DNA from: Microbulbifer aggregans
GTDB taxonomy: Bacteria > Pseudomonadota > Gammaproteobacteria > Pseudomonadales > Cellvibrionaceae
Length of the DNA: 64,000 nucleotides
Direction: 5' to 3'
Assembly (NCBI RefSeq): GCF_001750105.1
Contig: NZ_CP014143.1
Coordinates: 372,001-436,000 of the forward strand
Shown here in pieces: positions 35,833 through 44,507 of this stretch (the first letter of the stretch is position 1; every line of letters starts with the position of its first letter). The notes beneath the pieces are model-generated. The model was not told the DNA's origin. It ran no database searches and saw nothing but the letters and a program-made list of their open reading frames with translations. The position numbers and the translations under genes were made by a program.

Positions 35833-37755
35833 ATGAAAAAGCTGCCGCCAAATCCATCCCGTCGCACGCTCTTCAAAGCGATTGGTGCCCTCACCGCAAC
35901 CGGTGCCGCCAGTAGCCTGTTATCGTCCTGTACCCGCAACAAAAGTGACGACCCGGCTGGACTGACGTTTACCGAAATTCCGCACCGCCTGGACAACAAT
36001 CACCACCTGCCCGATGAGTATCGCGCCGACATCCTGCTGCGCTGGGGTGATCCACTCCACCCCAGTGAGGATACATTTGACCCGGTAAAACTGGATGCCG
36101 CATCACAGGCCCGGCGCTTCGGTTACAACAATGACTTCATCGCGTTTATGCCCCTCGATAGCGAAGCAGGTCTTGGAGAAAACGCGCGCCATCTGGCGAG
36201 TGGCAACAGCGCGCGGGGACTGCTGTGCGTCAATCATGAATACACGCAGCCGCATCTGATGTTTTCCGGCTACAACGATGAGTACAGCGCCACCCGTGGT
36301 GTCAGTGCCGAACATGTCGCTATCGAGCAGGCCGCCTGTGGCCATGCCATTACCGAGATTGAAAAAACGGCCGATGGCTGGCAGCCGGTGCTGGACAGCC
36401 CCTACAACCGCCGCATCACTCTCTCAACGCCGATGGAGATCGTCGGCTCCGCCGCCGGCGACCAGCGCCTGCAGACGAAAGCGGACCCCACCGGTAAAAA
36501 AGTATTCGGGACTGTGGGTAACTGCGCTGGCGGCAAGACTCCCTGGGGCACAGTGCTGATTGCCGAGGAGGGCTTCGGCGGCGCTTTCCAGGGCGATCCG
36601 GACAATATTGCCGACCCGGTGGAGGCACTGAACCATCACAGTTTCGGTATCTCGCCGGAAAACCGTAACTGGGGCGACCACGACCACCGTTTCGATATCG
36701 AGAAGGAAGCCCATGAGCCCAACCGCTTCGGCTGGATGGTGGAATACGACCCTTACGACCCCGAGTCGCAACCGCGCAAACTCACCAGCCTGGGCCGCTT
36801 CGAGCACGAGGGCTTCACCCTGGCGTGTAAACCCGGCCAACAGGTGGTGGCTTATGGCGGCGACGACGACGAACACCAGTTCGTCTACCGCTATGTCTCC
36901 CGGCAAAATTATTTACCCGGTCAGGATACCCACAACCGTACCCTGCTCGTGGAGGGCACTTTGTTTGCCGGCCAGTTCAACGAGGATGGTTCCGGGCAGT
37001 GGTTGCCACTGGTGTTCGGGCAGGGACCGCTGAAGCCAGAGAATGGCTTTCACAACCAGGCAGACGTGCTGATCGATGCCCGCCGCGCCGCCGCACTGCT
37101 GGGCGCCACCCCAATGGATCGGCCCGAGGATGTCGAAACCAACCCGGTCAACGACTGCACCTATGTGATGCTGACCAAAAACAAGCGTCGCACTGTGGCC
37201 AATGCCGCCAACCCGCGCCCCAAAAATGCCACCGGCCACGTGCTGGAAATCGTTCCGCCGGGGGTCGACGGTCAACGGGATCATGTCAGTGACCAGTTCC
37301 GTTGGAACACCTTCCTGCTCGGGGGCAATCCCAATGCCGAGGATCCCGGCGAGCGCGGCGCCTACGGCCAGCAGAGCCCCGGCAATATCTCGTCTCACGG
37401 CTGGTTTGCCAACCCGGACAATGTGGCCTTCGACCCACTCGGCAATATGTGGATCGCAACCGACGGCTGCGAGGACTTCGGCTTTCACGACGGTCTCTGG
37501 GTCATGGCCACCGAGGGCGAACTTCGCGCCGCCCCCCGACACTTCTTCGGCTGCCCCCAGGGGGCCGAGGTGTGTGGCCCGGAATTCACCCCGGATGGCA
37601 CCACGCTCTTTGTCGCCGTGCAGCACCCGGCGGACAGCGGCCGCTCCACCTTCGACAACCCCCTGCACCGCTGGCCAGACAACGACCCTAACCTGCCGCC
37701 GCGCCCGTCGGTGCTGGCGATTTCCCGTCGTGATGGCAAGCGGGTGGGCAGCTGA
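35833..37755 (+). CDS. PhoX family alkaline phosphatase (Tat-exported)
   Basis: A 640-residue PhoX-type phosphatase, a calcium/iron enzyme that releases phosphate from organic esters outside the cytoplasm. The N-terminus has a Tat signal, SRRTLFKAIGALTATGAA, followed by LLSSC that could be a lipobox. Family blocks are RGLLCVNHEYTQP, CAGGKTPWGTVLIAEEGFGG, RFGWMVEYDPYDP, LGRFEHEG, and near the end SHGWFANPDNVAFDPLGNMWIATDG and CGPEFTPDGTTLFVAVQHP. It is divergent from the phytase-linked receptor across 232 bases, so the two probably share phosphate-responsive control. Confidence 0.93.
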   Translation: MKKLPPNPSRRTLFKAIGALTATGAASSLLSSCTRNKSDDPAGLTFTEIPHRLDNNHHLPDEYRADILLRWGDPLHPSEDTFDPVKLDAASQARRFGYNNDFIAFMPLDSEAGLGENARHLASGNSARGLLCVNHEYTQPHLMFSGYNDEYSATRGVSAEHVAIEQAACGHAITEIEKTADGWQPVLDSPYNRRITLSTPMEIVGSAAGDQRLQTKADPTGKKVFGTVGNCAGGKTPWGTVLIAEEGFGGAFQGDPDNIADPVEALNHHSFGISPENRNWGDHDHRFDIEKEAHEPNRFGWMVEYDPYDPESQPRKLTSLGRFEHEGFTLACKPGQQVVAYGGDDDEHQFVYRYVSRQNYLPGQDTHNRTLLVEGTLFAGQFNEDGSGQWLPLVFGQGPLKPENGFHNQADVLIDARRAAALLGATPMDRPEDVETNPVNDCTYVMLTKNKRRTVANAANPRPKNATGHVLEIVPPGVDGQRDHVSDQFRWNTFLLGGNPNAEDPGERGAYGQQSPGNISSHGWFANPDNVAFDPLGNMWIATDGCEDFGFHDGLWVMATEGELRAAPRHFFGCPQGAEVCGPEFTPDGTTLFVAVQHPADSGRSTFDNPLHRWPDNDPNLPPRPSVLAISRRDGKRVGS

Positions 37756-37779
37756 AGCAGCGTCCGCCAGGGAGGGATC

Positions 37780-38388
37780 TCAGATTGAGAAAAACTGCTG
37801 TATGCCGAGGAGTACGTTGGTGGTGGCGACGGAGGCGAGAATCAGCCCCATCACCCGGCTAACGATGCTGGCGCCACAATCGCCGATAAAGCGAAAGATC
37901 CACTGGGCGGTGAGCAACAGCATCAGCACGATGCCCAGCACCGCAAACATGGCTGTGGCGGTGCGAAACTGGTGGATGGGGTCAAAGCGATAGTTGTCCG
38001 TCAGCACGACCGCCGCCAGCATGGCCCCCGGCGACGCAATAGACGGTACCGCCAGAGGAAAGATCGCCGTCTCGTGGCCGCTCTTGACGATCCCCATTTC
38101 CTGTTCCGGCTTGCCCTCACCAAAGATCATGGTCAGGGCAAACAGGAACAGCACCACACCGCCCGCCACCTGGAACGCCGAAAGCGGCACACCGATGGTT
38201 TCCAGCAGGTACTGCCCAGCCAGCAGGAAAAACAGCAAGATTGCCGATGCCACCAGTACCGCCAGCAGGGCGATCTTGCGCTTCTGCCATTCGGCATGTC
38301 GGGCGGTAACGGCAATAAAGACCGGCAGCGTCCCCACCGGGTCGATGACAGCAAAGAAAAAGACAAAGCTGCTGATCCAATCGTTCAA
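37780..38388 (-). CDS. MarC family integral membrane protein
   Basis: A 202-residue inner-membrane protein with six helices of the MarC/UPF0056 (NAAT) family: FFAVIDPVGTLPVFIAVT at the N-terminus, FQVAGGVVLFLFALTMIFG, and AIFPLAVPSIASPGAMLAAVVL in the middle. The role of the family is not established. The start is a TTG (38388) with GGAG five bases upstream. It is convergent with phoX and divergent from aceK. Confidence 0.9.
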   Translation of the reverse strand: MNDWISSFVFFFAVIDPVGTLPVFIAVTARHAEWQKRKIALLAVLVASAILLFFLLAGQYLLETIGVPLSAFQVAGGVVLFLFALTMIFGEGKPEQEMGIVKSGHETAIFPLAVPSIASPGAMLAAVVLTDNYRFDPIHQFRTATAMFAVLGIVLMLLLTAQWIFRFIGDCGASIVSRVMGLILASVATTNVLLGIQQFFSI

Positions 38389-38483
38389 GGGAGGCTCCGA
38401 CGCACCGTGCTACTATCGGCTTGATTCCTGCGGGCCTGTGGCCCGGGAATCGTGAATGGGGACCTGAATCTGAAGTCTAGTGC

Positions 38484-40235
38484 ATGACCAATCACTCACC
38501 GACCGCGCGCAGAATCGCCAAAACCATCCTCAATGGCTTCGATGCCTACTTTGCGGATTTCCAGAACATCACGCTGGGGGCAAAGGCGCGCTTTGAAACC
38601 GCCTCCTGGCAGGCGGTACATCACGCCAATAAAGAGCGTATCGATATCTACAAGACCAAGGTGCTGCAGGTGCTTAAGCTTGTGCACTCGGTCACCAGCA
38701 AGGACACCAACGAACTGGAAATCTGGCGCGAGGCCCGCGCCACGTTTGCCCAGCTGATTGCCAACCACAACAACTACGAGATCGCCGAGACTTTCTTCAA
38801 CTCGGTGTTCTGTAACCAGTTCAAGCACGCCCATATCCACGACAGCAATATCTTCGTGAAGTCCTCAAGGGCGCCGGACGAGAAGCCGCTGCGGGACTAC
38901 AGCATCTACATCAGCTACAGCGGGCGCGATGGCCTCGAGTACATGATCGAGGACATCCTCAACGACTACGGTTTCTCCGCGCCCTGGGAGGACCTGCAGC
39001 GGGATGTGGAGAATATCTGCTCCGCCCTGCGCGAGGGGCCGCTGGCCGGTCTCGAGAATGAGAAAAAACTGCGGGTGGACATGCTGGAATCAGTGTTCTA
39101 CCGCAACAAAGCGGCCTACCTGGTCGGGCGCATGATGTTCGGTGGCGAGGTGATCCCGCTGCTACTGCCGTGCCTGAATAACGGGCGCGGCGCCATCTTT
39201 GTCGACACCGTACTCTACAGCAACGACTCGGCCAGCATCATTTTCAGTTTCACCCGCTCCTACTTCATGGTGGATTCGCCCATTCCTTCCCGGTTTGTAC
39301 GCTTTCTCTCCACCATCATGCCGCTCAAGGAGCGCTCGGAGCTGTACAACTCCATCGGTTTCCACAAGCACGGCAAGACGGAGTTTTATCGCCATATCCT
39401 CGCCCACATGAAAGTGAGCAACGACAAGTTCATCATCGCTCCCGGTATCAAAGGCATGGTGATGAGCGTGTTCACGCTGCCTTCCTATCCGGTGGTGTTC
39501 AAGGTGATCAAGGACAAGTTCGACCGTCCCAAAACGGTGACCGAGGAAATCGTGCGGGAGAAGTACAAGTTCGTATCCCGTTCCGACCGGGTGGGGCGTA
39601 TGGCCGACACCCAGGAATATTCCAACTTTATCTTCTACCGCAATCGCTTCAGCGAGGAGCTACTGGCAGAACTACAGGAAGTGGCACCCTCCAAGCTGGA
39701 GATGGATGACAAGTGGGTGATCATCAAACACCTGTATGTGGAACGGCGCATGGAACCGCTCAACCTCTACCTGCAGCACGCCAGCGATGAAGAAACCCGT
39801 GAAGCGATGGAGGAGTATGGCAATGCCATCAAGCAGCTGGCGGCGGCGAATATCTTCCCCGGAGACATGCTGCTCAAGAATTTCGGCGTCACCCGCCACG
39901 GCCGGGTGGTATTTTACGACTATGACGAGCTCTGCCCGCTGACCGACTGTCACTTCCGCAAGATTCCCGAGGCGCGCACGGCCGAACAGGAGCTGTCCGA
40001 CCAGCCCTGGTATACCGTGGATGAGGCGGATGTTTTCCCGGAAGAGTTCCGCCTGTTCTTCTCCGGCAACCCCATCGCCCGCAAGGCGTTCGAGGATGAA
40101 CACAGCGACCTGTATGACTACCGCTACTGGCAGCACCTGCAAGAGCGCATCCGCGCCGGCCATATCGAGAGCGCCTTCCCCTACCGACGCGCATGGCGCT
40201 TCAAGCGCCAATCCGCCCGCAAGTCCAAAGAATGA
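38484..40235 (+). CDS. aceK: Isocitrate dehydrogenase kinase/phosphatase AceK
   Basis: Bifunctional enzyme that phosphorylates isocitrate dehydrogenase to divert carbon to the glyoxylate shunt and reverses this. At 583 residues it matches the usual length. Recognisable blocks include the regulatory N-domain (RIAKTILNGFDAYF, FFNSVFC), the ATP-binding segment FIIAPGIKGMVMSVFTLPSYPVVFKVIKDKF near residue 325, DRVGRMADTQEYSN, and the catalytic DMLLKNFGVTRHGRVVFYDYDELCPL near residue 455. aceA and aceB are not in the window. The ribosome binding site is weak. Confidence 0.97.
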   Translation: MTNHSPTARRIAKTILNGFDAYFADFQNITLGAKARFETASWQAVHHANKERIDIYKTKVLQVLKLVHSVTSKDTNELEIWREARATFAQLIANHNNYEIAETFFNSVFCNQFKHAHIHDSNIFVKSSRAPDEKPLRDYSIYISYSGRDGLEYMIEDILNDYGFSAPWEDLQRDVENICSALREGPLAGLENEKKLRVDMLESVFYRNKAAYLVGRMMFGGEVIPLLLPCLNNGRGAIFVDTVLYSNDSASIIFSFTRSYFMVDSPIPSRFVRFLSTIMPLKERSELYNSIGFHKHGKTEFYRHILAHMKVSNDKFIIAPGIKGMVMSVFTLPSYPVVFKVIKDKFDRPKTVTEEIVREKYKFVSRSDRVGRMADTQEYSNFIFYRNRFSEELLAELQEVAPSKLEMDDKWVIIKHLYVERRMEPLNLYLQHASDEETREAMEEYGNAIKQLAAANIFPGDMLLKNFGVTRHGRVVFYDYDELCPLTDCHFRKIPEARTAEQELSDQPWYTVDEADVFPEEFRLFFSGNPIARKAFEDEHSDLYDYRYWQHLQERIRAGHIESAFPYRRAWRFKRQSARKSKE

Positions 40236-40282
40236 GTTAACGGCTATAGTGAGGAAGAGGGACCCGAGGTAAGGAGAAGTTA

Positions 40283-40777
40283 GTGCGGTTCAGCAGTCTT
40301 GCAGCGATCGTCGGCTTACTGGCGCTGGCTGTTACCAGCGGTTGCGGCTATCTGCCCAGTGAGGACACCGTCCGCATGGCCGGGCAGCCGAGTGCTCACG
40401 CCCGCATCAGTGTCAAACCACAGACGGTGAGCTGTGGCACCCCGGCCCGGGGTTTCCGCACACTGGGCTTCAAGCAAGTCTTCACCTTCAACCAGAGCCA
40501 AAACCCGGCTTTCTCCGAGTCCAGCAAGCTGCCCGCCCAGTTCGATGTCTATGCCTATGTCTGGGGCCATCAGGACTGCCGCAAGACGAACTCCTGTGAC
40601 AAGGGAGACTACTACTGGCTGATCGAACGCGGCCCGGGTAATGACTTCAGTACCTGGGTGGTCACACCTCAGTACCCCCACTTCACCATCCAGTCCAGTT
40701 GCCGGGGCCAGCTCAAGGTGGGTGAACGCTATCGCTTTTCCTTCAGTCGCGGCAAGCTGGTGGGCTTCAGTCGCTAG
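40283..40777 (+). CDS. Putative lipoprotein of unknown function
   Basis: A 164-residue protein with a lipoprotein signal (AAIVGLLALAVTSGCG, Cys21). The mature part has cysteines in TVSCGTPARG, HQDCRKTNSCDKGDY and SSCRGQLKVG, likely disulfide-bonded in the periplasm. No domain is recognised. The start is a GTG with AAGGAG eight bases upstream. It follows aceK by 47 bases and may be co-transcribed; its end overlaps the convergent ppk1 by four bases. Confidence 0.75.
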   Translation: MRFSSLAAIVGLLALAVTSGCGYLPSEDTVRMAGQPSAHARISVKPQTVSCGTPARGFRTLGFKQVFTFNQSQNPAFSESSKLPAQFDVYAYVWGHQDCRKTNSCDKGDYYWLIERGPGNDFSTWVVTPQYPHFTIQSSCRGQLKVGERYRFSFSRGKLVGFSR

Positions 40778-42849
40778 GCCCGCTCAGCCTCTTCCACTTC
40801 GACCGGGACCAGTTCCGCGGCGCGACGCTTCAGGTAGCGATAGATGGCGTCCTGGGACCGACACCCCTTGTCGCAGAAATCCGCAATGCGGGTATTGCTC
40901 TGATCCGCATCCAGTATCCGGGCCTTCTGGTCATCGCACCACTGCAGCTCCATGATTTTTTTCACCGTCTGCCGCTGGCGTTCGTCGACGATCGGGAAAG
41001 TCACTTCCACCCGGTGATCCAGATTGCGGGTCATGAGGTCGGCGGACGAGAGCCAGATCTGCTCGTCGCCACCGTTGTGGAAGATGTAGACCCGCGCATG
41101 CTCAAGGAATTTGTCCACCAGGCTGATCACCTGGATATTCTTCGACGCATCGCTGACCAGTGAACACATGCTGCGCACGATAATCCGCACCCTTACCCCG
41201 GCCGAGCCTGCGCGATACAGCCGCTCGATCACCTCTTCATCTACCAGGTTGTTGCACTTGAAGAACAGCTCTGCCCGCTGTCCCGCCCGGGCGGCCTCGA
41301 TCTCCCGGTCGATGGCCTGCAACAACGTCTGTCGGTTCGTATAGGGTGAAACGGCTATATTCTGGTAGTCCGGACGCAGGTGCGGCTGCTGCAGAAACTG
41401 GAATACATGGAAGGCATCACGCCCGAGGCCCTGATTACTGGTCAGCAGACTGAAGTCACAGTAGACCCGCGCGGTACTCTCGTTGAAATTACCGGTGCCG
41501 AAATGGCTGTAATAGCGGATCTCGCCCTCTTCTTCCCGCAGGATCGAGATCAGTTTGCAGTGCACCTTGAGCCCGGGCACGCCGTAGATCACTTCCACCC
41601 CCGCATCCTGCAGCTCATTGGACCAGTGGATATTGGCCTGCTCGTCAAAGCGCGCCTGCAATTCCACCACCGCCACCACTTTCTTGTTGTTGCGTACCGC
41701 GTTGACCAGTGCCGCAACCACACGGGAATTCTTTGCCACCCGATAGAGATTGATGCGGATTTCCCGCACCTTGGGATCGATGGCAGCGGAAATCAGGAAA
41801 TTGGTGATCGCGCGGAAGTCGTGATACGGATAGTAGAGTAGCTGGTCTCCGGCACGCAGCTGATTGAAGATACTCTCGCTTTCCGGCAGGGTCGGGATCG
41901 GCTTCAGCGGCTTGTAGCGATGTTTGGCGGAATCCGCCGGAAAACGCATGAAGTCCTTGGAGTTATGATAGCGGCCGCCGGGCGTATAGCTGTCATAGCG
42001 ACCCATCTTCAGCTTCTTCTTCACCAAGTTGAGCAACACTTCCGGCATGGCGGCGTCGTGAGCCATGCGCACCGGGTCTGCCTGCTTGCGCTTTTTCAGC
42101 GACTTCGCCACCCGGTCGACAATATTCTGGGTAATCCCCTCGCCCAGCTCGAGCTCCGCATCGCGACTGATCTTGAACATGTAGGCTTCCGCCTTCTGGA
42201 TCGGCAACACATTGCGGAACACTTCGGCGAGGCAGGCGCGGATGATGTTGTCGAGAACGATATAGACCTTTTCCTGCTTGCCCTCCCGCGGTGGAATCAC
42301 GACGAAACGCGGCAGGGTATCGGTGGGGATTTCCATTGCGGCGAAACGCTCGCAGCCATCCTCCAGCTGCAGGTAGATCGCGAAATAAATGCTCGCTTCG
42401 TTCAGCAGCGGCATGGTCTCGCGGTCGTCGATAAAGAAAGGCTCCAGCTCCGGCAACACCTCGCTGTGGAAATAATTCTCCACAAACTGGCGCTGTCGCG
42501 GTGTCAGCTGGGTTTCGTTCACCAGGTGGATATGATGCTTGTCGAGGTCGGACAGCACCTGGGTATAGGCGGCAAAGGAACGACGCTGCAAGCGCAATAC
42601 CCGATCGTTGATCCGATCGAGCAGGTCGGCAAACTGCGTCTTTTTTTCTTCGCCCTTGGCAAAGGTAGCCACACGTCGCACGTCGGCCACACGCACGCGG
42701 AAAAATTCATCGAGGTTACTGGAAAAAATACCGAGAAAGCGCACACGCTCGATGATCGGGACCGATTCGTCCTCGACCTCCTGCAGCACGCGCTCGTTGA
42801 AAGACAGCCAGCTTAGCTCTTTAGGGTACAGGGGAGTATTATCGGCCAT
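40774..42849 (-). CDS. ppk1: Polyphosphate kinase 1
   Basis: Synthesises polyphosphate from ATP through a phosphohistidine. The 691-residue protein starts PLYPKELSWLSFNERVLQE, as in the family, with FLGIFSSNLDEFFRVRV in the N-domain, the head domain to about residue 320, and two phospholipase-D-like catalytic domains. The autophosphorylated histidine lies in YYSHFGTGNFNESTARVY, and the second conserved histidine in ARVYIFHNGG. ATG at 42849 is chosen, since the upstream extension is not family-like. It is divergent from ppx across a short gap, the usual exchange of synthesis and degradation genes. Confidence 0.97.
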   Translation of the reverse strand: MADNTPLYPKELSWLSFNERVLQEVEDESVPIIERVRFLGIFSSNLDEFFRVRVADVRRVATFAKGEEKKTQFADLLDRINDRVLRLQRRSFAAYTQVLSDLDKHHIHLVNETQLTPRQRQFVENYFHSEVLPELEPFFIDDRETMPLLNEASIYFAIYLQLEDGCERFAAMEIPTDTLPRFVVIPPREGKQEKVYIVLDNIIRACLAEVFRNVLPIQKAEAYMFKISRDAELELGEGITQNIVDRVAKSLKKRKQADPVRMAHDAAMPEVLLNLVKKKLKMGRYDSYTPGGRYHNSKDFMRFPADSAKHRYKPLKPIPTLPESESIFNQLRAGDQLLYYPYHDFRAITNFLISAAIDPKVREIRINLYRVAKNSRVVAALVNAVRNNKKVVAVVELQARFDEQANIHWSNELQDAGVEVIYGVPGLKVHCKLISILREEEGEIRYYSHFGTGNFNESTARVYCDFSLLTSNQGLGRDAFHVFQFLQQPHLRPDYQNIAVSPYTNRQTLLQAIDREIEAARAGQRAELFFKCNNLVDEEVIERLYRAGSAGVRVRIIVRSMCSLVSDASKNIQVISLVDKFLEHARVYIFHNGGDEQIWLSSADLMTRNLDHRVEVTFPIVDERQRQTVKKIMELQWCDDQKARILDADQSNTRIADFCDKGCRSQDAIYRYLKRRAAELVPVEVEEAERA

Positions 42850-42984
42850 TAGTATACTGCTTGGGCGTGTGTCCGGCCCGGAAGACAACAAAGAAGCCAG
42901 CAACAGGGCTCCGGGCGCTTTTAGTCTAAATAGTAGGGTATTTTGCTACATTCAGATGAAACTTTCGTGACAGGGTGGAAACAG

Positions 42985-44451
42985 GTGCAAGACACAGAGC
43001 GCTATGCAGCGCTGGATCTCGGTTCGAACAGTTTCCACCTGCTGCTGGCGGAATTTCGCAACCAGCGCATGGTGCGCCTGCATACGGACAAGGCCATGGT
43101 GCGCCTGGCCGCAGGCCTGGATGAGGAGCGCAACCTGGATCCCGCCGTCGCGGAACGCGCGCTCGAGGCGCTGGTCCGCTTCCGCCCGGTGCTGACCGGA
43201 CTACCCACAGACCATGTGCGCGTGGTGGGCACCAACACCCTGCGGGCAGCGGCCAACGCCGACGGTTTTCTGCAACGGGCGGAGGATATTCTCGGGGTAC
43301 CGATCGAAATCATCAGCGGCATCGAGGAGGCGCGGCTGATTTTCAGCGGCGTGCTCGCCGCCGGTGATGGTCCACCGCGCGCCCGCTGTGTAATCGATAT
43401 CGGTGGCGGTTCCACGGAACTGGTGCGCGGCGAAGAGAAACCATCGAAGCTGGAAAGTCTTTATATGGGGTGCGTCTCCTACAGCCGGCGCTTTTTCCCC
43501 GAAGGCGCAATTCGCGACAAGAAAACCAATCATTTCGAACGGGCCCGCCGCGCAGCACGGGCAGAGTTGCAGGGCCTGCAACATATGGCCGAAGGCGTCG
43601 AGGTCGTCGGCGCATCTGGCACGATCAAGTCCGTCGCCCGGGTACTTAACGGCGGTGACCTGGGGACAATCGAGAGAAAAGCCATCGACCGCCTGGCGGA
43701 ACAGGTCGCCTCGGCCAAGCATGTGGATGACCTGGACTTGCCGGGCCTGGAAGAGGAGCGGCGTCCGGTATTTGCCGCCGGTCTCGCCGTCCTCCACGGT
43801 ATTTTTTGTGAACTGGATATCCGCGAGATGTCCGTCTCACCCTATGCGATTCGCGAAGGCATCGTCCACGACCTGGCCGGCCGCCTTCATGGTGGTGATC
43901 GCCGCGCGGATACGGTCGCCACGCTGATGGAGAGCGGTCAGATCGATACGGCCCAGGCCCGCCGCGTGGGCGATACCGCCACGACCCTGCTCTCTCGCCT
44001 GCAAGAGGATGCTCCGCGCGCCACGGTGCAGCGCCTGCGCTGGGCCGCGGACCTGCACGAGATCGGGCTCGCGCTCTCTCACAGCGCCTTTCGCAAGCTC
44101 GGTGCCTATATGGTGGAAAATGCTGACCTGGCCGGCTTCGGCAGCAGAGAACAGGAACACCTGGCCCACCTGATCCGCAACCAGCGCGGGCGCATCAAGC
44201 CTCCACGGGAACACTACGGCTTCCACCCGGACCCCAACCTGTTACTCAGCCTGCGCCTGGCCTGTATCACCCACCGGGACCATATCGATCGCGATATCAC
44301 CGACTGGCAGCTGGAGGCGAAGAAAAACCGTTTCCAGCTCACCATCCCTCAGGCCTGGCTGGACCAGCAGCCCGCCATCGAGGACCTGCTTTATCAGGAG
44401 ATGGAGCACTGGCGCGACCAGCCGCTCCCTCTGAAACTGGACACCGTTTAA
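42985..44451 (+). CDS. ppx: Exopolyphosphatase, Ppx/GppA family
   Basis: Degrades polyphosphate from the ends (or hydrolyses pppGpp). Actin-like ATPase fold motifs are AALDLGSNSFHLL at the N-terminus, VVGTNTLRAAANADGF, CVIDIGGGSTELVRG near residue 135, VGASGTIKSVARVL and SVSPYAIREGIVHD, then the helical HD-like C-terminal domain (LRWAADLHEIGLALSH). About 488 residues. The GTG at 42985 has AGGGTGG upstream and gives a normal N-terminus; alternatives are GTG 42967 and TTG 42943. Paired with ppk1, Ppx is the more likely identity than GppA. Confidence 0.92.
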   Translation: MQDTERYAALDLGSNSFHLLLAEFRNQRMVRLHTDKAMVRLAAGLDEERNLDPAVAERALEALVRFRPVLTGLPTDHVRVVGTNTLRAAANADGFLQRAEDILGVPIEIISGIEEARLIFSGVLAAGDGPPRARCVIDIGGGSTELVRGEEKPSKLESLYMGCVSYSRRFFPEGAIRDKKTNHFERARRAARAELQGLQHMAEGVEVVGASGTIKSVARVLNGGDLGTIERKAIDRLAEQVASAKHVDDLDLPGLEEERRPVFAAGLAVLHGIFCELDIREMSVSPYAIREGIVHDLAGRLHGGDRRADTVATLMESGQIDTAQARRVGDTATTLLSRLQEDAPRATVQRLRWAADLHEIGLALSHSAFRKLGAYMVENADLAGFGSREQEHLAHLIRNQRGRIKPPREHYGFHPDPNLLLSLRLACITHRDHIDRDITDWQLEAKKNRFQLTIPQAWLDQQPAIEDLLYQEMEHWRDQPLPLKLDTV

Positions 44452-44507
44452 GTCAGAGCGGAGGCCAGCTGGCTGACCGCTATTCCAGCCCCCTACAATG
44501 AAAAGAT

